From assembly GCF_900107245.1 (NCBI RefSeq), contig NZ_FNPG01000028.1, forward strand, positions 1 through 41,404: DNA of 41,404 nucleotides, written 5' to 3'. Position numbers and translations under genes: made by a program. Source of the DNA: Lachnobacterium bovis DSM 14045 (GTDB taxonomy: Bacteria; Bacillota; Clostridia; Lachnospirales; Lachnospiraceae). The notes beneath the pieces were generated by a model, which was not told where the DNA came from, searched no databases, and was given only the letters and a program-made list of their open reading frames with translations. Shown in pieces: positions 34,400 to 41,404 of this stretch. The stretch's first letter is position 1; each line of letters opens with the position of its first letter.

Positions 34400-34430
34400 G
34401 TTAAGTAATATTAAAATTGCGACAAAAACT

Positions 34431-34460
34431 TTGAAATAGCTTATTATATGCATGTAAGAT
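34431..34460 (+). promoter_or_regulatory. candidate promoter of the BceAB-like transporter
   Basis: TTGAAA (34431-34436), an 18-base spacer and TAAGAT (34455-34460). The ATG is 74 bases further on. Confidence 0.5.
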
Positions 34461-34533
34461 GAAAAAACAAAGAAGTGTATAAAAAAGAACATAAAATATT
34501 TTTACCAATTGATTAATTGGAGAAAGGACCAAA

Positions 34534-35301
34534 ATGGGAACAATTTTAAAAATCGATCACATAAAAAAATATTACGGAAACAAATCATGTTTAACAAAAG
34601 CTATTTCAGATATTTCGCTTGAAGTTCAAAAAAAAGAGTTTGTAGCTATCATGGGATCATCAGGAAGTGGAAAAACTACTTTATTGAATCTTGTTTCAAC
34701 AATTGATAAAGTTACTGCAGGTAGTATTGTTGTAAATGGTACAGAGATTACAAAATTAAAAGGAAATAAATTAAACAAATTCAGGCGCGATGAATTAGGA
34801 TTTGTATTTCAGGATTTTAATTTGTTAGATACGCTTACAGCCTATGAAAATATCGCACTTGCACTTTCTATTCAAAAAGTCAAGCCAGATATTATAAAAG
34901 AAAGAATTGCTGAGATATCCGGAATCCTTGGAATAACAGAAATTCTTCCAAAGTATCCTTATCAATTATCAGGTGGTCAAAAACAAAGAGTTGCAGCAGC
35001 AAGAGCAATTATAAATAAACCATCATTGATTTTAGCAGATGAACCAACAGGTGCACTTGATTCAAAATCTGCAGCAATGTTACTTAGTCAGTTTAGAGAA
35101 TTAAATGAAAAAAATGATGCAACTATTTTAATGGTTACTCATGACGCCTTTAGTGCAAGTTATGCAAATAGAGTTATTTTTATTAAAGATGGCGAAGTTT
35201 TCCATGAGATTAATCGTGGTAATGATAAACGTAATGTTTTCTTTAACAAAATAATAGATGTTATTGCATTATTAGGAGGAGATGTAAGTGATGTTATTTA
35301 A
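34534..35301 (+). CDS. BceA-like ABC transporter ATPase
   Basis: A 255-residue MacB/LolD-type ATPase with Walker A GSSGSGKTT, Q-loop FVFQDFNLLDTLTAYENI, signature LSGGQKQR, Walker B LILADEPTGALDS and a following switch histidine in MVTHD. Energises the FtsX-type permease encoded next, whose start it overlaps. AGAAAGGA precedes the ATG. In this family the transporter removes peptide antibiotics from their targets and signals to the kinase; the specific peptide cannot be predicted. Confidence 0.94.
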   Translation: MGTILKIDHIKKYYGNKSCLTKAISDISLEVQKKEFVAIMGSSGSGKTTLLNLVSTIDKVTAGSIVVNGTEITKLKGNKLNKFRRDELGFVFQDFNLLDTLTAYENIALALSIQKVKPDIIKERIAEISGILGITEILPKYPYQLSGGQKQRVAAARAIINKPSLILADEPTGALDSKSAAMLLSQFRELNEKNDATILMVTHDAFSASYANRVIFIKDGEVFHEINRGNDKRNVFFNKIIDVIALLGGDVSDVI

Positions 35302-37600
35302 ACTTTCATACAAAAACATAAAGTCCGGAATCAAAGATTATGTTGTTTATTTTATGACTTTAGCACTTGGTGTTTCAATGTTTTATTTATTCAATTCATT
35401 AGACTCGCAAAGTGCAATAATGAAGATGAACGCAAGTAGTTTTAATTTGATAGAAACTCTTATGAGCGTAATAAATATATTGAGTTATTTTATTTCAGTT
35501 ATTTTTGGATGCTTAATAATTTATGCAAGTAGATTTTTAATAAGAAGAAGAAAAAATGAATTTGGAATCTATCTTACTTTAGGTATGAGCAAAAAACAGG
35601 TTTCATTTATCTTAGTAGGAGAGAATCTATTAATTGGATTGTTTTCACTTGTTGTTGGATTGTTAGTAGGAATATTCGGTTCATATTTTGTTAGTGGATT
35701 AGTTGCAGGTTTATTTGAAGCAGATATGACAAAATTTGAATTTGTTCTTTCGAAACATGCAATTATAAAAACAATGATTTGCTTTGGAATTATTTTCTTG
35801 GTAGATATTGTTTTTCATGTTTTCCAAATCGGTAGATACAAATTAATTGATATGTTATATGAAAATCGCAAATCAGAAAGCATAAAAATAAAAAGAATAT
35901 GGCCAAGTATTATAGTTTTTATGTTATCAATTATAGTATTAGGCATTGCATATCATATAGCATTAGTTGATTGTTTCTCAGATTCATTTACATCAAATAT
36001 TGAAATTAAACTTCTTGTTGCGATTATTTTAGGTTGTGTCGGTACATTGATGTTTTTCTGGTCGGTAGCAGGTTTTGCATTAAGAATTTTAATACATAAA
36101 TCTAATATTTATTATAGGAACCTTAACAGTTTTTCCTATAGACAGTTAAGCTATCAAATTAATACAAATGTAGTAGCAATGTCAATTATTTGTATTTTAC
36201 TATTTGTAACTTTGTGTATTACAGCGACAGGTTTTTCTTTAAAACAAGATTTATCAAATAAAGCAAGAAAGATTATGCCTTTTGACATAGAAATTTCAAA
36301 TTCAACATTGCGTGAAGGTCAACAAAATGTTGATGATCTTTTAAATGATGAAGTCAATAAAAATGATAAAGAATATAAAGATATTATTAAAAAAGATAGT
36401 AAAAAACGACAAAAAAAATACGCATTTCAGAGACTTGGCATAAAAGAAAAAATTAACAAGCTTGATAGCAAATATTTTGATAATGTTAAAGAGTATGCAA
36501 TAGTCAGACCAATAAGCTGGGTAGATAACAGAGGCCCATTGGAGATAAATACAAAGAGTTTATCTAGTGATCCAAATTATAAACTTGCTGAAAGAAATGA
36601 TAATAGATATTCATTTTCTTTGTTTAAAAATATTTACAAGCAAAGTGAATATAACAAACTTGCAAAAATAACAGAGTCACGACAGGTTTCTGTAAAAAAT
36701 GATGAGTATGTTGTACTTTTTTACTCAGGTAAAGAGAATTATCAGAAGGCAGTACTTGATGAAGTTGAGTTAAATAAAATACCAATTTGTGGAATTGAAG
36801 TGACACCTAAATACAAGCATATTCAATATGGAAGAGTAACTACAGAAAATAGTTTAGCGGATTCTTCAGGAGCAATTATTGTATCAGATGAAATGTATGC
36901 CAAACTTTATAAGGCAATAGCTAAAAGAAACGAGGACTTCATAAATAATGCCATTAATGAAATAAACAGTAAAAAAACAGACGAAGAAAAACAGAATTAT
37001 CTTGAGAGATTAGGTAATTCGGGCAAATATTATATTGTAGAAAATAATGGTAGTCCTTCTTATGAAGTTTTAGTAGGCAATTATAAAGCAAACTCTACTG
37101 ATGTAAAAAGAAAGATAGATCGTGCTTTTACTGACAAATTTCAAGATAAGTTGGAAATGATGACAGGTTTTAGAATTGTAAACTTAAGAACCACGATGCT
37201 TGATGAATCAGTTAGTATTGGTGTAATTGTAGTATTTGTTGGCTTTTATATAGGTGGAGGTTGCTTAATAGTATCTGTTGCACTTTTAGCTTTAAAAGAA
37301 TTAGCAAATAACACAGACAGTATTGGAAGATATGATGTCCTTAGACGAATTGGAGCTGATGAAAAAATGATTAATGCGTCACTATTTAAGCAAGGATTCA
37401 TTTTCTTTATGATGCCACTCGTCATTGCATTGATTCATTGTATTTTTGGTATTGAATTTTCAAATAAAATTTTTGTTGCATCAAATTCTAATCTTAATAT
37501 GTGTACAGTTTTAGTTGTTTTTGCTTGGATTATTGTGATTTATGTTACATATTTTATCGTGACATACTTAAATAGTAAAAGAATTATAAAAAGAAAGTAG
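35291..37600 (+). CDS. BceB-like FtsX-type ABC permease
   Basis: A permease of about 769 residues with the BceB plan: one N-terminal helix, three helices, then further helices up to about residue 320. A large extracellular domain spans roughly residues 320-640 and the final helices close the protein. The N-terminus MLFKLSYKNIKSGIKDYVVYF is typical. AGGAGGA lies ten bases before this ATG; a GTG directly before it is an equally possible start. It overlaps the ATPase gene. The large extracellular domain is where peptide antibiotics would be recognised. Confidence 0.93.
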   Translation: MLFKLSYKNIKSGIKDYVVYFMTLALGVSMFYLFNSLDSQSAIMKMNASSFNLIETLMSVINILSYFISVIFGCLIIYASRFLIRRRKNEFGIYLTLGMSKKQVSFILVGENLLIGLFSLVVGLLVGIFGSYFVSGLVAGLFEADMTKFEFVLSKHAIIKTMICFGIIFLVDIVFHVFQIGRYKLIDMLYENRKSESIKIKRIWPSIIVFMLSIIVLGIAYHIALVDCFSDSFTSNIEIKLLVAIILGCVGTLMFFWSVAGFALRILIHKSNIYYRNLNSFSYRQLSYQINTNVVAMSIICILLFVTLCITATGFSLKQDLSNKARKIMPFDIEISNSTLREGQQNVDDLLNDEVNKNDKEYKDIIKKDSKKRQKKYAFQRLGIKEKINKLDSKYFDNVKEYAIVRPISWVDNRGPLEINTKSLSSDPNYKLAERNDNRYSFSLFKNIYKQSEYNKLAKITESRQVSVKNDEYVVLFYSGKENYQKAVLDEVELNKIPICGIEVTPKYKHIQYGRVTTENSLADSSGAIIVSDEMYAKLYKAIAKRNEDFINNAINEINSKKTDEEKQNYLERLGNSGKYYIVENNGSPSYEVLVGNYKANSTDVKRKIDRAFTDKFQDKLEMMTGFRIVNLRTTMLDESVSIGVIVVFVGFYIGGGCLIVSVALLALKELANNTDSIGRYDVLRRIGADEKMINASLFKQGFIFFMMPLVIALIHCIFGIEFSNKIFVASNSNLNMCTVLVVFAWIIVIYVTYFIVTYLNSKRIIKRK

Positions 37601-37692
37601 AAATAATAAAAAAACAACGAAATAGAAACAAAAACAAAGAATATATACAAAGAACAAAAATAGAATATAGTTGAAAATGCACTTTTTTTGTA

Positions 37693-37706
37693 TGTTAACG
37701 GTTACA
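37693..37706 (+). promoter_or_regulatory. cre-type (CcpA/LacI-family) operator
   Basis: TGTTAACGGTTACA fits every defined position of the cre consensus TGWNANCGNTNWCA. It overlaps the predicted -35 of the second sugar importer, which suggests catabolite repression. Another LacI-family repressor could use the same type of site. Confidence 0.68.
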
Positions 37707-37731
37707 TTAATTTAAATAATACTGTTAAAAT
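37702..37731 (+). promoter_or_regulatory. candidate promoter of the second sugar importer
   Basis: TTACAT (37702-37707), an 18-base spacer and TAAAAT (37726-37731). The -35 is weak. The rest of 37601-37815 is A-rich leader without a gene. Confidence 0.45.
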
Positions 37732-37759
37732 AACTACAAAGAAAAGGAAAAGTTATAAG

Positions 37760-37792
37760 GTTTTCGTCAAGATAACTAAAAATTGCGAAAAC
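37760..37792 (+). repeat. 7-bp inverted repeat in the leader of the second importer
   Basis: GTTTTCG (37760-37766) and CGAAAAC (37786-37792) with a 19-base spacer, just before the ribosome binding site. CGAAAAC is also a half-site of the LacI-type operator at 27262. Confidence 0.4.
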
Positions 37793-37815
37793 AGAGGGGA
37801 ACGGAGGAAAACTAT

Positions 37816-39156
37816 ATGAAGAAAAGAAAAGTTATTTCAGTTATTTTAACAGGTGCAATGCTAGCTTCTTTAGCAGCTTGTGGTTCAGGGGAAGCTTCAG
37901 GTTCAGACAAAAAGAATGGCAAAAAAGTATCAAAAGTTGATGTTACTAAGGAAGATAAAAATACTTTATCAGTATATGCCTGGGACAAAAACTTTAATAT
38001 TCCAGCGTTAAAAGCTGCAGAAAAAGCATACCAAAAAAAGAATCCGAAGTTTAAATTAAATATTATTGAGCAGTCACAATCATCAGATGTAGAAACTGCA
38101 ATTACAACAGCAGGCTCAGCAGGTGATTTTACAACATTACCAGATATTGTTTTATTCCAGGATCATTATTTTCAAAAATATGTAACAGATTATCCTAAAG
38201 CATGGGTAAATCTTGATAAATCTGATGTTCAATGGGCAGATTTTGGAGAAGAAAAATTATCATATTCAACTATTAAAGGAAAACATTATGGAGTACCAGT
38301 TGATAATGGAACAGTAGTATGTGCTTACAGAACAGATTTATTAAAAGAGTGCGGATATACAATTGATGATTTAACAGGAGTAACCTGGGACAAATTCATT
38401 GAGATTGGTGAAAAAGTACATAAGAAAACTGGTAAATATTTACTTTCAATGGATGGTGCAGGTAATGACTTACCATACATGATGTTACAGGCAGAAGGTG
38501 TTTCTCAATTTAAAAATGGCAAAGTTAATTTAACTAAAAATGATACAGTTAAAAAGATAATTGACAAAATCGTAGAGATGAAACAAAAAGATGTTTTATA
38601 TCTTGCTAATGATTGGTCTGATTATACAGATCAAACAATTATTGGAGATATGGTATGTGGCGTTATGAACGGAAACTGGATTATTCCAACTATTAAACAG
38701 GTTAAGAAAAACGAAGGTAAGTGGGCTATTACATCAATGCCTACACTAAGTGGTGAAGAAGGATATGCCTCAAATGGTGGTTCTTCTTTATATATTACAA
38801 GTAACTGTAGAAAACAGGATTTAGCTAAGGATTTCTTGGCTTACACATTTGGCGGTGGAGAAGGAAAACAAATGACATACGATAAAGCCCTTGAAGATGG
38901 TGGAGTTATCACAACATGTATCTCAGCTGGTAAATCAGAAGTTTACAACAAAGGTGTTAAATACTTTGGAGATCAGCCAATTTATTCAAAGATTGTAGAA
39001 ATGAGTGCAAAAGTTAAAGTTGTAGAACAAAGTGATTTCCACTACGTATGTAGAGAACAAGTAGCAGCAGCAATTCAGAATATCATTAATGGCACATCAA
39101 CAGATGATGCATTAAAAGATGCTGAAAAACAAGTTAAGTTTGCTATGGATAAATAG
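37816..39156 (+). CDS. sugar ABC transporter substrate-binding lipoprotein (second importer)
   Basis: A 446-residue extracellular binding protein. The lipoprotein signal peptide (MKKRKVISVILTGAMLASL) ends in lipobox LAAC, with the cysteine at residue 22 and a serine/glycine linker after it. The mature part is a family 1 sugar-binding protein (LSVYAWDKNFNIPALKAAEKAY). The ATG at 37816 follows GGAGG; an upstream in-frame start would spoil the signal peptide. Substrate unknown; neighbours give no enzyme. A terminator separates it from its permeases. Confidence 0.93.
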   Translation: MKKRKVISVILTGAMLASLAACGSGEASGSDKKNGKKVSKVDVTKEDKNTLSVYAWDKNFNIPALKAAEKAYQKKNPKFKLNIIEQSQSSDVETAITTAGSAGDFTTLPDIVLFQDHYFQKYVTDYPKAWVNLDKSDVQWADFGEEKLSYSTIKGKHYGVPVDNGTVVCAYRTDLLKECGYTIDDLTGVTWDKFIEIGEKVHKKTGKYLLSMDGAGNDLPYMMLQAEGVSQFKNGKVNLTKNDTVKKIIDKIVEMKQKDVLYLANDWSDYTDQTIIGDMVCGVMNGNWIIPTIKQVKKNEGKWAITSMPTLSGEEGYASNGGSSLYITSNCRKQDLAKDFLAYTFGGGEGKQMTYDKALEDGGVITTCISAGKSEVYNKGVKYFGDQPIYSKIVEMSAKVKVVEQSDFHYVCREQVAAAIQNIINGTSTDDALKDAEKQVKFAMDK

Positions 39157-39175
39157 TTAAAAGAGTTCAATTCAG

Positions 39176-39218
39176 GGGAATTGTTAAAATGATTACTAGA
39201 TTAACAATTCCCTTTTTT
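39176..39218 (+). terminator. internal terminator between binding protein and permeases
   Basis: A perfect 12-bp stem GGGAATTGTTAA (39176-39187) with TTAACAATTCCC (39201-39212), followed by six T. It lies within the operon and probably lowers permease expression relative to the binding protein. Confidence 0.9.
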
Positions 39219-39235
39219 AAAAGGGGGCATAAGCT

Positions 39236-40201
39236 TTGGGTAGTAAAACGCTAAGTGCAAGCTATACAGGTACAAAAAATATGAAAAACAGTAAGAACCA
39301 TATTAAAATGAGAAAAAAAAGAACGGTTACATCTAAACAACACACTGCTGGATGGGCATTTTTAACACCTGCAACGTTGTTTATAACTATAATGAGTTTT
39401 TATCCAATGTTTCAGGCATTAATAACATCATTTAAAACAGGATCAAGTGCCGATATGGTTTGGTCTAAACCGCTTTTTAGAAATTATACTAGAATGTTTT
39501 CAGATGATTTGTTTTTAAGATCAGTTGGAAATACATTTTTATATTTAATAATAGAAGTTCCAATAATGTTAATTTTTGCTATTTTGTTAGCACAGATATT
39601 AAATAACAGAGATATCAAATTTAGAGGTATTTTTCGTACATGCGTGTTTTTACCATGCGCAACATCATTAGTATCATATGCATTGATTTTTAAATCATTA
39701 TTTGCAACACAAGGTTTAATTAATAGTATTTTAGTTAAAATTGGAATATTACATAGTAATTATAATTTTTTAGGAACACCATCTAGTGCAAAAGTTGTAA
39801 TAATACTTGCATTAATTTGGAGATGGACAGGATATAATATGGTATTTTACTTAGCAGGTTTGCAAAACATAGAGTATTCAGTATATGAAGCTGCAAAAAT
39901 CGATGGTGCAAATGGCTGGAAAACTTTTTGGCATATAACAGTTCCACTACTAAAACCTACAATCATCATGACATTTATTATGTCAATTAATGGTACACTT
40001 CAATTATTTGATGAATCCGTAAACTTGACAAAAGGTGGACCAGCAAATACAACAATTACTATGTCACACTATATATATAACAATTCGTTTGGACAGGGAG
40101 TTGCGAACTTTGGATATGCTTCAGCAATGTCATTTTTCGTATTTGTATTAGTAGCTGTACTTGCTGCAATTAATTTGAAAGTAGGTGATACTCGTGACTA
40201 A
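39236..40201 (+). CDS. sugar ABC transporter permease (MalF-like, second importer)
   Basis: A 321-residue CUT1 permease with six helices. It has GWAFLTPATLFITIMSFYPM at the start and the EAA loop EAAKIDGANGWKTFWHITVP. The best start is a TTG at 39236, eight bases after AAGGGGG. The first in-frame ATG (39281) has no good ribosome binding site. A hydrophilic, basic N-terminal stretch of about 40 residues precedes the first helix. Expression depends on readthrough of the terminator just upstream or on an unseen promoter. Confidence 0.92.
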   Translation: MGSKTLSASYTGTKNMKNSKNHIKMRKKRTVTSKQHTAGWAFLTPATLFITIMSFYPMFQALITSFKTGSSADMVWSKPLFRNYTRMFSDDLFLRSVGNTFLYLIIEVPIMLIFAILLAQILNNRDIKFRGIFRTCVFLPCATSLVSYALIFKSLFATQGLINSILVKIGILHSNYNFLGTPSSAKVVIILALIWRWTGYNMVFYLAGLQNIEYSVYEAAKIDGANGWKTFWHITVPLLKPTIIMTFIMSINGTLQLFDESVNLTKGGPANTTITMSHYIYNNSFGQGVANFGYASAMSFFVFVLVAVLAAINLKVGDTRD

Positions 40202-41021
40202 AAAAAGAATTTCAGCTATACAAATGAGACTTATCCCTAGTTACATATTTTTAATTATAGTATCATTTATTTCGGTTTTTCCATTGTATTGGATGATTAC
40301 AGCAGCTACAAATGATACAGTAGATGTGGCTAGAGGAAAAATAGTATTCGGCATGAAGGCTGCCGAAAATATGAGAAAATTATTAGAAGGTCAGGACCTT
40401 TGGGGAGCACTTGGTAATTCGTTCTTTTATGCGATTGTACAGACAGTTCTTTGCTTATTGATTTGTTCATTAGCAGGGTATGGATTTGAATTATATCATG
40501 ACGCAGGAAAAGATAAACTATTTGCAATCTTATTACTTGCAATGATGGTTCCACAGGTTGCAACAATGATTCCATTATTTAAAATGATGTCTTCAATGAA
40601 ATTATTAAATTCTGTTTGGGCATTCATTTTACCAAGTATTTCAACACCATTTATGATAATGATGTTTAGACAAAATTCAAGAAACTTTCCAACCTCTATC
40701 ATGGAAGCTGCTAGAATAGATGGATTGAGTGAGTTTAAAATCTTTTACAAAATGTATATGCCAATTATGAAATCGACATATGCAGCAGCAGCGGTTATTA
40801 CTTTTATGAATGCATGGAACGCTTACATGTGGCCAAAAGTAGTAATGTTAGATAATAGTGCACAAACAATGCCAATGCTAATTGCCAATCTATCAGCAGG
40901 ATATACAATTGACTATGGAGTACTTATGATGGGTGTTTTATTCTGTTCAATTCCAACAATTGTTGTATTCTTTGTATTACAGAAACAGTTTGCAGAAGGT
41001 ATTACAGGTGCCGTAAAATAA
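40194..41021 (+). CDS. sugar ABC transporter permease (MalG-like, second importer)
   Basis: About 275 residues, six helices, with the EAA loop EAARIDGLSEFKIFYKMYMP and C-terminus FAEGITGAVK typical of MalG-type subunits. A GTG at 40194 is preferred because AGGTGA lies six bases upstream; an in-frame GTG at 40185 lies within that signal. It overlaps the preceding permease by eight bases, so the pair is translationally coupled. A terminator follows. Confidence 0.93.
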   Translation: MTKKRISAIQMRLIPSYIFLIIVSFISVFPLYWMITAATNDTVDVARGKIVFGMKAAENMRKLLEGQDLWGALGNSFFYAIVQTVLCLLICSLAGYGFELYHDAGKDKLFAILLLAMMVPQVATMIPLFKMMSSMKLLNSVWAFILPSISTPFMIMMFRQNSRNFPTSIMEAARIDGLSEFKIFYKMYMPIMKSTYAAAAVITFMNAWNAYMWPKVVMLDNSAQTMPMLIANLSAGYTIDYGVLMMGVLFCSIPTIVVFFVLQKQFAEGITGAVK

Positions 41022-41077
41022 TTCAATGTGGTAAAGATTCCTTTTTTACATAATCATTCTTCTTTATTTATTATTAT

Positions 41078-41121
41078 AAAAGCCATGCCATGCACTGTGA
41101 TTTGCAAGGTGTGGCTTTTTA
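41078..41121 (+). terminator. intrinsic terminator of the second importer operon
   Basis: AAAAGCCATGCC pairs with GGTGTGGCTTTT (two wobbles), with an additional TGCA/TGCA inside, followed by five T. Confidence 0.85.
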
Positions 41122-41149
41122 AGTTATAATAAATTGTTAATATTGCTAA

Positions 41150-41178
41150 AGGACATATGTACAGTTTTATGATATAAT
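41150..41178 (+). promoter_or_regulatory. candidate promoter near the end of the window
   Basis: AGGACA (41150-41155), a 17-base spacer and consensus TATAAT (41173-41178). A further TACAAT lies at 41290-41295. No protein-coding gene begins before the window ends. Confidence 0.5.
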
Positions 41179-41295
41179 GGTACAGTGTTGGAAATAATAT
41201 ATTTAAATATATTATGATATCTTAAGATTTCTTAAGGTTTATTTATGTTAATTTTAAGAAAAGTATGATATTCTATATATTATTTTTGATACAAT

Positions 41296-41404
41296 AGAGT
41301 TACATATAGCCTAGAATGAAAAACTAAACCTGTACTTTGACAACTGAAAATGGCTAAAAAAGTCTAGTTTACTTTTGCAACGACTTCTTCTAGCAGAGAT
41401 GATA
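41296..41404 (+). other. possible rRNA operon leader (cut by the window end)
   Basis: TGTACTTTGACAACTGAAAA (41331-41350) closely resembles the TTCTTTGAAAACTRAA motif found in the leaders of rRNA genes in Firmicutes. Flanking AAACTA and TAGTTT could pair. No 16S sequence is reached, so the identification is only a suggestion. Confidence 0.35.

Noticed and set aside
39181-39207. TTGTTAA...TTAACAA resembling a Rex operator
   Set aside because: The arms are 13 bases apart where Rex needs 4, and they belong to a 12-bp terminator stem followed by six T.
39281-40201. ATG start for the MalF-like permease of the second importer
   Set aside because: The ATG has no convincing ribosome binding site, whereas the upstream TTG follows AAGGGGG at eight bases.

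Overview
The window is an AT-rich bacterial chromosome segment of clostridial type, most likely from the Lachnospiraceae (inference). The reasons are low GC, strong purine-rich ribosome binding sites, [FeFe]-hydrogenase maturation genes, a Gram-positive riboflavin operon under an FMN riboswitch, a GH94 cellobiose phosphorylase beside CUT1 sugar importers, and a Bce-type peptide-sensing module. Coding density is high. I see no phage, insertion sequence or CRISPR array, and most of the content is conserved metabolism.

Layout. 1-1,620: tRNA-Gly(GCC) with a terminator, then a seven-helix membrane protein with a degenerate GGDEF domain. 1,726-4,750 (minus): a hydrogenase maturation operon (TM1266-type small protein, hydG, hydF) whose promoter region carries a striking match to the DtxR/IdeR iron box and a weaker Rex-like site. 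5,109-9,289: FMN riboswitch and ribD-ribE-ribBA-ribH. 9,471-12,643: pepF, luxS and mtnN, the last two forming the SAH to homocysteine/AI-2 route. 12,820-16,852: an unannotated 46-residue membrane peptide, a terminator, and an RND exporter with a long coiled-coil insertion. 17,017-21,489: purM-purN-purD and an NCS2 purine permease. 21,698-24,311: an HD-domain protein, a DUF308-like membrane protein and a MATE transporter.

24,601-31,634 is a cellobiose/cellodextrin locus. Cellobiose phosphorylase (minus) diverges from a LacI-type regulator that is followed by a binding protein and two permeases. The same 15-bp operator occurs at both divergent promoters. 31,812-37,600: an unrecognised membrane protein, a BceRS-like two-component system and a BceAB-like ABC transporter. 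37,816-41,021: a second CUT1 importer with a perfect cre match at its promoter and an intrinsic terminator between the binding protein and the permeases. Neither importer has its own ATPase, so a shared MsmK-type ATPase elsewhere is expected. The last ~250 bases contain promoter-like elements and a motif resembling rRNA-operon leaders, so an rrn operon may begin just past the end.

The best leads are regulatory (iron box at the hydrogenase maturation operon, paired LacI operators, cre plus internal terminator, atypical riboswitch platform) and three proteins: the RND transporter with its coiled-coil insertion, the 46-residue peptide upstream of it, and the unknown membrane protein before the Bce module.
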